Positions 22,182-33,794 of a stretch of DNA of 64,000 bases are shown piece by piece (position 1 is the first letter of the stretch; each line of letters starts with the position of its first letter). The notes below the pieces were generated by a model, which was not told where the DNA came from, did no database searches, and saw nothing but the letters and a program-made list of their open reading frames with translations. Position numbers and translations under genes: made by a program. The stretch comes from Paracyclopina nana (lineage: Eukaryota > Arthropoda > Copepoda > Cyclopoida > Cyclopettidae). The DNA lies in NCBI GenBank assembly GCA_019096065.1, contig JAGUCH010000004.1:4712001-4776000 (forward strand), read 5' to 3'.

Positions 22182-23725
22182 ACGGATGTTCGAGATTTTT
22201 TCCGATTTTGCCATTCGATCAAAACTTCCCAAGTTTTGAAAACTGAAACTGAGAGAGTGAGGGCGTGAGTGATATCTTGCAATGAGCGAATGAGTAAGAC
22301 TGTTTAGCTGAGCTCTGAGGTCGATGGACTTGAGGGAGTAGAGCAGATAAGTAGCGCAATGCTGAGAATTTAGAATATCAAAACATACAACTCAGTCATG
22401 ACTCATGAGATGGCCGAACACTGCCCGGGTAGCCCGGGTAGCCTGTGATTGCTACAGGCTTTTCTCTCAATTATTTCATTTCATTAAATTCATTTATTTG
22501 TGGGAAGCCAAGCTGGAGCGTATTGATAGGAAAAAAGCAAAAGGTAAATTATGCATTTGGATCTTACTTTGTCGAGAGCTCTACGTTTTCCAAGATTGAA
22601 AAATCAAAGCTGGCTTTTGGGCAAACTGGCGCACCAATTAAAAGAGTGTTGCCAGTTGGTCGAAATGAGTCAGGTTGCTTTTCGGCAGAAAAAATCTGGC
22701 TCTTTTTGACCAGATATTTTTGTTCACATCTTGTAACTCAAGTGTTGAACGGGTCAACTTCGCTCACGCGCTGACGGCGTCAATAAGCGGTCAAAAGTCT
22801 GAACTCAGCAGCAGTTTGACGTTCTCATTTCATTTTCTCATGACCAATTTTCACTTTTAATTAGTGACCTGTTGTAGAAAAAAACCAGCTTGATCGAGTT
22901 CGAAAATGAATGGAATTAGGCTCTCATGCAACAATGTACTTTTTAGGAAAGTGCAATTGCATTTGAAATTCGTTTCTACTTATGAGCTCTTTAAAGGCGC
23001 CATTACCGCTACTTTGATCATTTTCAGAAGCATTGCAATTTGGTCTTGGCACATTCGGTGGCAGACATTAGTGGTACAGCCCTTCGCATAATTGTAAGTA
23101 TGACTAACGGGAATAGAGAAAGAATTACGAGTATTTTTAAATAGGACTTGTCTAGCGAGCCAGGCAAGCTACGCGCATGATGTTTGCATGCTCATAAAGA
23201 ATGCACCCTATATAATTAAAAGGGGATTTTTAATGGCCCTTGCGAGGCTGCAATGTACAATTAGTAATGATCCTCACTGAGCTACGGGTTCTATTTGAGG
23301 TGCGTGACCTCGGAAACAGGCCTTCAGCCTTGCTCTTTATAAGAGAGCATGAATGATTAAAAAATGCGCGCGACCCCGAATTGGCCTCAAGTTGACATAG
23401 TGTTTTGTCAGCTTGACGGAATATACCCATTAGCTGAGCAAACTTCACTTGGGTGCAGTCGTGTAAAATCGGTGGTGCGAGCATGAGGTTTTCCAGATTT
23501 TCCACCAAAATATTCCAAGGCAAAGAAGAGGAGAAGAAGTCACCCATTAAAATGTTTCCAGAGTAAATACTATGGGGTCTTAATTTAATTAAGCATAATC
23601 GCATTCCAATTGTAGCCTTTAATTTTAAGTCTGTTTTTTCCTTCATTTTTAAAAAATGTTGCCCATGTTTGGTGTAATTTTCATCTCGATTAATTTTACG
23701 CTACGGCAAACATATATTTTTTCAG
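22181..23725. other. Non-coding stretch before the DEG/ENaC gene
   Basis: No coding segment with motifs. A 138-codon minus-strand frame at 23230-23646 shows no family features. A 5' non-coding or very short N-terminal exon of the DEG/ENaC gene may lie here, since its first recognised exon starts at a splice acceptor (ATTTTTTCAG, ending 23725). Confidence 0.4.
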
Positions 23726-26146
23726 CGTGGATAAATGTGATGAGGCAAAGAGGAATATGTGGCAAGAGACCTGCAAATGGACGACAACGGTGGCCGAAAA
23801 TACAAGTTTGCACGGCGTCGTGTGGTATGCTCGCACAAGCAATAAAGCGTTTAAGGCTACGATTTGCTTGCTTTCATCCATCGTGATTGTGGCATTGCCA
23901 GTCATCCTAGTTGTGCAACTGGTGAGCTTTCACAAAAATTCGACAGTTTTGAGCAGCATCGATTGGGTCAAGAGTGACAATGCTACCTATCCTAACATCA
24001 CTGTATGCCATCCTAGATTTTTCGACGGGCTTAAAATGCAAGGTAATTAGGCTTATCAGCTTTGCACAATACAGCCTTGATTGCTTTTTGGGATTTTTCA
24101 TCACTTATAAAATCTCCTGTAGAGCACTAAACATAATTAGGTCTATTGTCAGCTACTTGCTCGGTACATGATGAAAAATGAGTATGTAGCGCGACACACA
24201 CGCGAATGTCGTATTTCTATGCCAAAAGTATCTTTAATGGCTTTCACGGTTCGATTTCGGCCATTAATCGTGCCATTCAACCATTTTTCCCATCATGGTA
24301 ATTTTATTTTTAGAACGTTTTGTAAAAAAAATACGGACCATTCTTCACCTTGGACTATATAAAGCCTTAATTAATTTTTTTGCCACATTTCAGAGTATGG
24401 CGTCAGTAATTTGCTTGCAAATTACATGCTTGGGGTGATGAACCCCTCCTTCGGAAAATTCTATCATACCTTCCGAGATTCAGCTCTTGGCCCGTCCATA
24501 GTGGCCATTGTGGAACCGATGAAAGCTGAGCTAACGAAGAAAATGAAAGAGCATGGATTTGACCAGCTCAGCCAGTTTTTCAGAGCATTGGCCATAAGGT
24601 AGGGAAAACTACGTATGCTCGACAACATTCACACTTTTGCATTTCCCCATGAGAGTACAGGGAAAGCACATGTCAAGATAAGAATCTCAATCTTGTGACT
24701 CTCATTAGGGGGTTTAAAAGGTGTACGCCGGAGTTGTCAGCAGCAGCAAAAAGTAGGCTCATTTTTCACAGCGTAGAATAAATTTCAAACGTGTCAGGCT
24801 GCATGACATTTGATGTACTTTTTTTAGCTGTGATGACTTGATTGGCTATTGCGAGGATCACAACAAGTTTTATGCCAACGGGCCAACCAAGGTGGTCATG
24901 AATGGGTCTTCTTGCTGTGAGACACTTTTTCATGCAGAGCCCATTTTCACCTTTATGGGAACTTGCTACACCACCAAATTGGCCGTCGTGGAAACCAACC
25001 CATCTGTGTTTGAATCAATAAATATTTGGCTGCATGGACTGTCCGAGGACCGTCTTGTGAGTAAGTGTAATAACCACTGGAAAACAGTGCTGAAATTGAG
25101 GAATGCAATCATGCAGATTTCACCATGCTTTTGCATGGCTCCACGGCCTCGGAGAGAGGTGGATTTGGATATGCTTTGTCGACTAACGATCACCCTGCTG
25201 GCAATATGTTGGGTAACATGAGAAAAATATCCACTGGAACGGTGACAGTCATTGGGCTTGAGAAAAAAGAGGTGTGTTCTATTATGTATCATCCAGTGTA
25301 GCATTAGTATACTACTGTATGTTATATAAGAGTGTTTACATTACACTCGTGTATTCATGTTTGTAGCACTCCAAGCTATTTTCAGTTCGACCGAAAAGAC
25401 ATCCGATTCGAAACTTGCATGGAGAAGAATGAGACCTTCGAGCAAATCTATAGATTTGCTGCCACCAAAACTAACTGCAAATTGGTCCTCACTGACTCGC
25501 AATTCGCCAACTGCTCCATGTTTGCATACCAAGGGCTATCACAACGTATGTATTTTCCTTGTGGTAGTAGTACATCGTTGACATGCTTGTTATGTTGTTT
25601 ATTCAGTTCATGGTCAATCCAAGCCTGATTGCAAGCCCTCCAATTTGATTGAAGATCAACCACTCAACGTGACTTTTGACTGCCCAAACGACTGCTACCG
25701 GTCTGATTTCGCTGAAACTGTTGCTACCTCTGAGCTCTTGCAGAATGCAGCCGACGAGTTTCAGACCTTTCTGCCAGAAAACATTCGGGTGGACACTTCG
25801 TGAGTGCTAAATTCATTAGATAGTATCAATGATGCAAATCCATCCAAATTATTCGTCGTAGGCGATATGCAGTGCTGAGGTTTTACTTTCGAAGCCTGGA
25901 CTACTCGAATTTCAAGCAATTTCAAGAGACCTGGCTCGACTTCTTTTGTAAGCATTTTTATTACTGCTGAAGCCTGCAAAATAGTACTATTGTGTGTGTG
26001 TGTGTCAATTTTCAGCCAAAATCGGGGGCTGGATGGGTCTGTCCGTGGGGGCCTCGGTGCTGTCCTTCGCGGAAATCATAGCCTTCTTTGCTATTTTCCT
26101 CAAAATGGCTGCCAAAAACATTTTTGCCAAAAAAAACTATGCATAA
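23726..26146 (+). CDS. DEG/ENaC (pickpocket-like) sodium channel subunit, start not settled
   Basis: This is a subunit of a trimeric amiloride-type sodium channel in the plasma membrane. Recognised exons are 23726-24042, 24394-24598, 24828-25060, 25117-25271, 25386-25545, 25607-25799, 25862-25947 and 26016-26146; phases agree. The family His-Gly gate motif is in ENTSLHGVVW, followed by TM1 (ICLLSSIVIVALPVILVVQL) and YPNITVCHP. The Cys-rich extracellular region includes GSSCCETLF, GTCYTTK and CPNDCYRSD. TM2 follows GGWMGLSVGASVLSFAEII, which holds the GxS selectivity filter (Gly-Ala-Ser) and the family's conserved Glu. The first exon starts at an acceptor. Translation could begin at the ATG at 23757 or in an upstream exon. 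Such channels serve mechano-, chemo- or peptide-gated sensing; which applies here is unknown. Confidence 0.88.
25991..26005 (+). repeat. (TG)n microsatellite in the last DEG/ENaC intron
   Basis: About seven TG units directly before the acceptor CAATTTTCAG, so length changes could alter the distance to the splice site. Confidence 0.7.
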
Positions 26147-26280
26147 TTGTCGTGGCTTACTCTTTATATTATGTATTATTGTCGAGACGATATTTCAATG
26201 TTTGGAGAGCTTCAAATACTATTCGGACACTATTATCATGTACACGATGAAAAGTTGTTGCTATTGATATATGCCCTTGC

Positions 26281-27151
26281 TTAGCAGAGTGAGTGGTCCC
26301 AAAGGCAGAGGTAATGATTGAGGGTGGCCTCGCTGGGCTGCTGCTCGTCCTTCTTTAGCCGCAACTGCGAGATTCGCTTGCGCAGCCTCATCATTGACGG
26401 GCCTCGGACCGGCCGATTCAAAGGCTCTGCGGATTTTCGCCGCAGTCGCATCATTGACATTGCCCTTTTGTACAAGTCGTGCTCGTCATCCGTCGTCATC
26501 TCAGGCTGATGCTCTTCACTCAAAGTTGGCGTCTTCTTCAGCCTCAGCATCGACACTCCAGCTCGTTTCTGGAATTCAACTTCAATTATGAGGATATCTA
26601 GAAGCTGCTCAAGCCTCATCGAGGAATTTGCGTTGCATTGAAAAACGCAGCGAAGCTTGGCTACTTGGATGCACCCTAATTAATGTACCCTAATGTGCAG
26701 TAGATAAGTTTTTAATTTATAATGGGTATTTTCTCCTCGTTAAATTCATGCAAGTTATCTATTTAAAAGAATTGGGCCTGTTCTTCCCATGAAGGTACTC
26801 AAAAAGTGCCTGCTCATGAAAGCTGGCTTATATGCAATTATCGATATTACGCTAAAGCCTTGAATTCTTCATGTGTACGTACAAACGAAAAATTCCCAGC
26901 AACTTTTTAAAGTTATAAATTATGTTATTTTCGCTCATTTAAATTAGGCTGGTAAATAGTGATTCAGAAATGTACGAGATGCTTATTTTTTCATAACTCA
27001 CTGGGTGATAGGAATCTCTGATATTTGTCGAATATGCAGCAGAGATTGAGGCAGCAGATGAGCTCTCAGTTGGCCATGCTAGCAGTAAAATGGCAGCTAC
27101 GAAAATGCTGAGGATCCAGTCATAGCTGCTCCGATGTATTTTCCCACCCAT
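26281..27151 (-). CDS. Myomodulin-like neuropeptide precursor, 2 exons
   Basis: A 145-residue secreted precursor. Exons are 27002-27151 and 26281-26568, joined in phase 0 (donor CCA|GTGAGT, acceptor TTCCAG|AAACGA). The ATG at 27151 starts a signal peptide with the hydrophobic core ILSIFVAAILLLAW. Exon 2 opens with Lys-Arg, and four related peptides follow between dibasic sites: AGVSMLRL before KK, AMSMMRL before RRK, GPSMMRL before RKR, and ISQLRL before KK. The core S-M-(L/M)-R-L is the signature of molluscan and annelid myomodulins (for example PMSMLRL-amide). Unlike those, no Gly follows the Leu in any copy, so the peptides should end as free acids or with retained basic residues. A C-terminal stretch carries two Cys. 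A short-neuropeptide-F origin is less likely because no Arg-Phe-Gly is present. Confidence 0.7.
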
Positions 27152-27187
27152 GATAAACTAATGCTGGATCAGCCTCCACTGCGGCCT

Positions 27188-27194
27188 CTTATAA
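27188..27194 (-). promoter_or_regulatory. TATA box of the peptide-precursor gene
   Basis: On the minus strand TTATAAG lies about 37 nt before the ATG at 27151, allowing a very short 5' UTR. Confidence 0.4.
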
Positions 27195-27267
27195 CCGAGG
27201 ATGCGCATGCAGCCGAGAGCGGACGTACGACGCGAAATGATGCGGAGAATTCTTCGTATTTCAGAGA

Positions 27268-27273
27268 TTTATT
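27268..27273 (-). terminator. Poly(A) signal of the glutamate-receptor gene
   Basis: AATAAA on the minus strand, about 60 nt after the stop at 27334. It lies about 75 nt upstream of the TATA box of the next gene, so the two genes are tightly packed in tandem. Confidence 0.55.
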
Positions 27274-27333
27274 TTAAAAAGCCATTTCTTCATGTTTCAA
27301 GAGTATCTTAGAATTCTCACTTTTTGAGTTCAA

Positions 27334-29441
27334 TTATTGGCCGTTCAGCTTCTCGTCTTCTGCTACGGGCGCTTCTTCGTCCGAAGACTCAGCTTTGGCT
27401 GGGAAGCAGCCACAAAAGGCCTCTTTGATTGCCTTGGCCAATGGCCCGTTTTCAGGGTCCTTTTTGATGGCGTCGCACAGCTCAAAAAAGGACACAACGA
27501 ATCCGACAATCAAGAACACCAGGAGAAGTAGGACGGCGCCAGCTGGAGGAAGATGTAATTAGCCGGGAATAATGACTCTTAAATGAATTATGCTCACCAA
27601 CTTGAGGGATATCCAAGGCGAGAGAGTCTTCGATGGACTTGCCAACGATGGCAGCGTTTGGACAATCTCTGGCAGGCCACCATTTGCTCATCAGTGACTG
27701 GAGCTCTCCATTTTCGTTCTTCTCCAAAATCAGCTTTGAAAGCTCAGCGAGCTTAGTTGAGCCTTAAAGATACCATGAGAAATTAAAATCAAAATTGCTT
27801 GGAAAGATGAGGATTACCTTTGGGACCAGCAAGTGCGTAATATCGAGTAGCCAGATTACCGGTTGCATAGTAATTGCAGTTGGAGCTCAACCAGTAATCA
27901 GCCGATCCTCCCTCCATAACGACGCCGAAAGTTCCTCCCTCAGTAGATTCCAACTTTTTGATGGCTTCTTTATTGGAGGAAAACAAGCTCTCCTCGGAGT
28001 ACCTCTCAATCCTGGCATAAATCTCCTTATGCACCTCATCATTGGAGTTCTAAGCAATTGAATTTGGAAAAGATTTTTAACTGCATATACAGATGGCGCC
28101 ACCGTAGGATAAACGGAAGTACTACCAGAAGGGGTTTACTTTTACATATTTACGTTTTGGCATTTTCACCTGCCGAATGGTGAAAATATTCTTATAATAA
28201 TTTCATAATTGCTTTAATTTAGAAAGCAAATTCATATAATTTTGCTCAATAACAACAACTGGGATTGTGGCAGTTATTTCTATAGATCTCTTATTCACAT
28301 TTTGGTGTATAACTATAAGCATTCGCTAACCTTTAGGAGATTATATGTTGATCCTTGACCAAAGCAGGCAAAACGAAAGTCAGGATTAGCCAGCATGTCG
28401 TCGACATTTTCGTATCGGAAAGTGGCCTTGCCAGAGACCAAAAAAGGATACAGGGTCACCGCGTAAGCCACGAACACGATGATGGCGAAAATCCACCAGC
28501 CCAAAAGGATGATACGTTTGGAGCAAGCCTGGAATGCAAAAAAGATCTTTAATCTCATCAGTGACACCTCTCAAGAGATAAATGACCGGACTGCAACAGT
28601 TATTTACTAGTTCCTTGACTGACCCATAATAGAATTTGAGAAATCGCTATTCTGTGCAACTTACAGTCGGTGCGGGCCTAGACGCATAAATGAAAGCTGA
28701 GGCAATTTGCCACATAGCCTCTCCCAGGCCGAGACCCTTTTCACCAGGATTCACCCTGGAAGCCAGCCAGAATGCGACGCAGGTGAGCAAATAAGCCAGG
28801 AGGACCAGCAGCCACAATTGGAAGGAAAACGGGGCGAAAACCAGGCTCAAATTGTCGGCCAGCCCATTAACGCCACCCTTTGCATAAAACATAATTTATG
28901 GCATGCATTAATTATGATGCTTATTAATGATCGCGTTCTTACTGCCTTGGTCAGTACGACGAGCTTGTTGTCCATAAATGGGACTGAGAAGTCGACAACT
29001 TCTGCCCTTTTATCAGTCATGGTCAAGTCCGCGGCAATTAGATCAGCTTTCTATAAAAGGAAACGTGCGAATTGGGCTGAGGATTGCAGCGCGAGAGCAG
29101 AAATTAAATTAATTACGTTGTCCATCACCATTCCAATCATTCCGGTCCATTTTCCCGTGGTAGCATCCGCAGTTCCATACTTTCCATCCTCAGGGATCAC
29201 AATTTCATACTCAATGCCCAGATTGTCGAGCATATCTTTGATGAATCCCTCATACTCGCCCTCGCTCGTTTCCATCAAATAGGGAGGAGACTGCCATAAT
29301 TATCATCACATTACAAATTCTTGATAAATCATTCTTAATTAATCGTGTTACCGCAGTCACTGACACCACTTTGAGGGAATCAGCCCATCCAGAATGGATG
29401 TACAGCAAGGTGAGTATCAAGCCTACTTTCAGCAACGTCAT
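27334..29441 (-). CDS. Ionotropic glutamate receptor-like subunit without an amino-terminal domain, 8 exons
   Basis: This is a short ligand-gated channel subunit of 462 residues. Exons are 29352-29441, 29117-29290, 28943-29050, 28665-28877, 28331-28528, 27818-28049, 27598-27762 and 27334-27542; all phases join. The signal peptide (LLKVGLILTLLYIHSGWA) is followed almost at once by ligand-binding half S1, with PPYLMETSEG, DGKYG, WTGMIG and ADLTMTDKRAEVVDFSVPFM; the agonist-binding Arg is in TDKRAE. M1 is FQLWLLVLLAYLLTCVAFWL, a pore loop follows, and M3 is WWIFAIIVFVAYAVTLYPFL. S2 keeps a Glu at the agonist position (GVVMEGGSADYW), and M4 is VLLLLVFLIVGFVVSFFEL. The usual 400-residue amino-terminal domain is missing, and M3 lacks the SYTANLAAF motif. 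It could be an arthropod IR or an ATD-less receptor like those in rotifers. Confidence 0.88.
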
Positions 29442-31371
29442 TGTCCAACTCGGATTGGGAGCTAACTGATGCTAATAACGAAGTTCACGCCTGGTGACAA
29501 CTGAAAAATATGGGCGGGGTCGACTTGAACAGTTGAGCACCGATCAGCATATGCACGTACAACGCGCTGTGCTTGCGGAACGTAGCCGAGACGCTAGCTG
29601 AGGCGAAATGCCAAGCTCGAATACTTTAATGTGCAAGCTAGTGTACGTTTTTCATCTTCGCGTACGCGCCGGGGAATATGGCGTCGCTTTTTCCTCTCGG
29701 ACCCACGCATATGGCAAGGAGTTGGGGTGACTATAACGCATATCCCAAACTGCCAAGACAGCACCAGCATCGCTGATTATCTTCGTTAAAATGCGCAGAT
29801 GCCATAGCGACACATCCTATATACGAGTTTGCCTGCTTTCGAAAAAATCAACAGATTCTACCTAGTAAATTGGATCATTACCGTAATTGCAGTACTATAA
29901 TCGTCTGAATCATTAAATGAGGAATTTGGGAAATGTTGCTTGGGTCAGGGCGTGGCAGAAAGCTACTTCTTTCAGGTCTCTCGAATGAAGGAAAATCATG
30001 CTTATTTTAGTGCCTGAGAGTCATTTTTATGGCGGCCAGTTGGCCTTGAACAATTTGTACAGACGCTGCTTGATTATTTGCAGACACGATTTTTCAACTC
30101 CAAATGCGAGAAAGATGGAACCACGCAACAACTTGTTCAACGTACCCGAGCTGTAAGGAACTTGCAGCAGTTACAACAAATAGCTGCAGCATAAATAAAT
30201 GCTTCCCTGCGGATTGTGAATACAAGGTGGATATGATTCTTAGTGCACCCGCGGTGTCCAGCATGCGCAACTCAAGAGGAAAAAAGCACAAGAATTAGCC
30301 TAGACCGTGCAGCAGAATGTGTGTAATTCAAGCATTGCTTTCCGATTTATCGCTGCGTAGGCGAAAAAAGCTCGTCTCCAGTTTCAGAGCAAGCTTGTTA
30401 CGCAGCAATGTTCTTCTGAAAATTAGCTTCATGATGAAATGGCACTAAAAAAGACAAATATTGCATCTTCTTGAATTCTCCTGGCCCCTTATGCACCTAA
30501 CGGTGCTTCGTAAAATGCTAACAAAGCAACACGACGATGCTAGTGGTTAATCTTTCTTTTTACTGTCCCTAGAGAAATGTTTTTATCATCTTGCACTCAT
30601 TCTAATTCAATTCCGCAAACGATAGTACGGAATGCTTCAGCACATCTCTCTTTATCATCAATGCACGCCTCAATGAGAAAAATGCGTTGAAGAGAAGACG
30701 GTTTAATGTGCACAAAATTACTCATAAATCTAGGCCAGTCGAGTTTGCAGTTTGAGCATATTTTATGAAAAGCAACAAAAGTCGTCTCCTTCAAATCTTG
30801 GCAAGAATTATTTTTTTGTGTGTGTTAGGAGGTTGCGCGACGCTCTGATTAATCTTCCGGTAAAATAGCGGCTTTCCGACTGAAAGTAAGCGAAACGAAC
30901 AGCTGTTTTTCAGCTCATTATTTTAGTGCCCTTTGTTTACATCTGAAAACATGTCAATTCTCCAGTGTAAGATGTTGATCCCACGGAGGTGATTTTGTGC
31001 ACCGAAATATGAAAAATGGCATTTTTTAGCCATTCCGAGGGAAAAAACATGAGTGACCAGCAAAAATGTTAAGCTCGGGCTAATTCGATCAGTCACCTTA
31101 CGAGAAAAAAAGTCAGCTGAAATCGAATAATTCGACACAAATCCATTGCTGCGTTTTGTTCTACAGGCCACAGTCTGCCCATCAACGGAAGGTGAGCTTT
31201 CGCTAATTGCTCAATGCGCGGAATCGTGGCAATTCCATGACCATTTGACCACTGACTTTACTGTTTTCGAGACGTCAAGATGCCCTTTAGAGATTAGTCA
31301 CGAACTCGTCCCGTTTCTATTTCAGATCAGATTTCGTAACTTGAATGACTAGAAACCTATATTGTTGAACC
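29442..31371. other. Intergenic region between the glutamate receptor and importin alpha
   Basis: The two flanking genes are divergent, so both promoters should be here. No coding segment, RNA gene or repeat was recognised. Confidence 0.45.
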
Positions 31372-33794
31372 ATGTCTGGCCAACAAGGTGGCTCGGGGAG
31401 TGCTCACAAAAGCAAATACAAAAATGCGGGTCTCGACTCTCAAGAGATGCGGAGACGAAGGGAGGAAGAAGGCATCCAATTGCGAAAACAGAAACGTGAA
31501 CAACAATTGTTCAAACGGCGCAACGTGCACACAGAGGATATACTGCAGGTAACAATTCTCCCGCGGCTTCAACTTCATTAGCTCAAACTAGTAGAAAATT
31601 GATTGAAAAACCAAAACGTCACAATTAACCGAGGTTGTCAAAGAGACCGAGGCCTTTCTGCAATCAAAACTTTCAATCAGTTGCAATGTCAAAGTCGTCT
31701 AGTGCTGTACACTCTAGTTCAAGGTCGAACGACTTCTCATCCTCCGGCTCAGAGGGGGATGATGAAGAGGTATTGGTTGACAAGCTTTTGCAGCTTGATG
31801 TTGAGAATAGAGATAATAAATCTTTGAACGAACTCTTGGCTGAGTTGGAAGAGGAGAAAACGATTGAGAAACTATTGCATCTTGATAAAGAGAAATCTAA
31901 TGATAAGCAGGATGACATGGTCTCAACGTCGGGTCTCTCGTCAGAAGTCGGTGTTGTCGCCAACCCAGGACAACATGTTGAGGCTCCGCTCTCACAAAAC
32001 GGCCAGATCACGCTCCAAATGGTTCAGGACCTCTACTCAAACAACATCGACGACCAACTATTGGCGACGCAACGATTCAGGAAACTGTTGTCCCGAGAGC
32101 CCAATCCTCCCATTGACGAAGTGATCGCGACTGGAATCGTCCCCAGATTTGTGGAATTTCTCAAGACTTCGGTCAATCCAACCCTTCAGTTTGAGGCAGC
32201 TTGGGCCTTGACGAACATTGCGAGCGGGACTGCGAACCAGACGAGAATCGTCATCGACTCGGGGGCTGTGCCCATTTTCGTCCAACTACTCTCTTCCTCC
32301 TCGGAAGACGTGCAAGAACAAGCAATATGGGCTCTGGGCAACATCGCTGGAGACTCTCCCGAGTGCAGGGACTACGTTTTGGCTGAGGTACCTACATCTT
32401 TCTAACATTGTTTTAAACTAACTCTTGCACACATTGCCGAATGTACTGAACGTTTATTTAGTTGTTACTTGCAAATTTTTAGTAGTTATTCCCCATAAAG
32501 ATTAATTAGGGGCCCAAATGTTTAATTACTACATGTCCCCCCTTGAGGGAATGATTTAACGAATTGCTAAGTTTCTGTGAGGCAATTATCTGCTGTAATG
32601 AGCCAACTAATTGTAATCAATTCTTTAGGGTATTGTGGCTCCACTCCTGCACGTTTTGAAAGAAACTACACGCGTGTCTATGAAAAGAAACGCTGTATGG
32701 TCTCTTTCAAATTTGTGCCGTGGTAAGAACCCTCCACCAGACTTTGCCAAGGTCTCCCCATCCCTACCTATACTCTCTCACCTTCTTTTCCACAACGACA
32801 CTGATGTATTGGCTGATACCTGCTGGACCTTGAGCTACCTCTCCGATGGCCCTAATGAGAAAATCCAGGCTGTCATCGACTCGGGAGTGTGTAGAAGGCT
32901 CGTTGAGCTTTTGATGCACCAGCAGCCCTCGGTCGTTTCGGCTGCCTTGAGAGCTGTTGGCAATATAGTGACGGGAGATGATGTCCAGACTCAGGTCATT
33001 TTGAATTGCTCCGTGTTACCTTGCCTTCTGCAACTCTTGAGTGCGAGCAAAGAGTCCATTAGAAAAGAGGCTTGCTGGACCATTTCCAACGTCACCGCAG
33101 GAAATCGTCATCAGATACAGACCGCCATTGATGCCAATGTGTTTCCCGTTCTCATTGACATCCTATCACGCGCAGAATTCAAGACGAGGAAAGAGGCTGC
33201 TTGGGCAGTGACCAATGCAACCTCAGGAGGTGAGTTTATGCAGTGAAAGTATTGATTGAACAGATATACTGTATGTTTAGATAGACGTTTTAATAGAAAG
33301 CCATTTGTCATACCTGTAATCAAAACTAGGACAGTTGCTAATTGCAAATCAAGCGCCAAAAAAATGCTTATTACTATAATTACTTTTCGATTACAGGAAC
33401 GGCCGATCAAATTAAGTACTTAGTGAGCCAGGGCTGCATTCCCCCAATGTGCGACCTCCTCACTGTACAAGATCCAAAAATTGTGCAGGTTGCCTTGTCT
33501 GGACTTGAGAATATCCTACGGTTCGGTGAGCAGGAGGCTAAAGAAACTGGCGGCACTAATCCCTATGCCGTGCAAGTCGAGGAATGCTACGGATTGGACA
33601 AAATCGAGTTTTTGCAGTCTCACGAAAACCTTGACATCTACAAGAAGGCGTTCGACATAATAGAGCGCTACTTTGGCTCAGAGGAAGAGGACAACCAATT
33701 GGCTCCTTCGATGGATGCACAAGGACAGCAATTTGAGTTTAACCCCACTATGGCTGCACAAGGAGATCAGCCCGAGGCTAGTTTTCAATTCTAG
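31372..33794 (+). CDS. KPNA6: Importin alpha (karyopherin alpha, KPNA1/5/6 type), 4 exons
   Basis: This adaptor recognises nuclear localisation signals and pairs with importin beta for import into the nucleus. Exons are 31372-31548, about 31634/31695-32387, 32629-33229 and 33397-33794; the left edge of exon 2 is not settled. The N-terminal importin-beta-binding domain is clear ([21 protein letters not shown] and [14 protein letters not shown]), which places it in the KPNA1/5/6 clade. Armadillo repeats follow with the NLS-groove W..N signatures ([74 protein letters not shown]). Between the two domains lies an unusual acidic segment with a partly duplicated KLLxLDxE unit, making the protein roughly 80-90 residues longer than its usual 530-540. 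A poly(A) signal lies at 34255. Confidence 0.92.

Noticed and set aside
23230..23646. 138-codon minus-strand ORF
   Set aside because: No family features or supporting junctions. It lies just before the DEG/ENaC gene on the other strand and looks random.
26281..27151. Short neuropeptide F precursor
   Set aside because: The peptides share an R-L-(R/K) stretch with sNPF, but Phe-Gly is absent in every copy; the SM(L/M)RL core fits myomodulin better.
31769..31967. An intron hidden in the acidic part of importin alpha (GTATTG to CAACCCAG)
   Set aside because: Reading phases do not match at the two ends, and the segment stays open with an internal repeat, so it is kept as coding.
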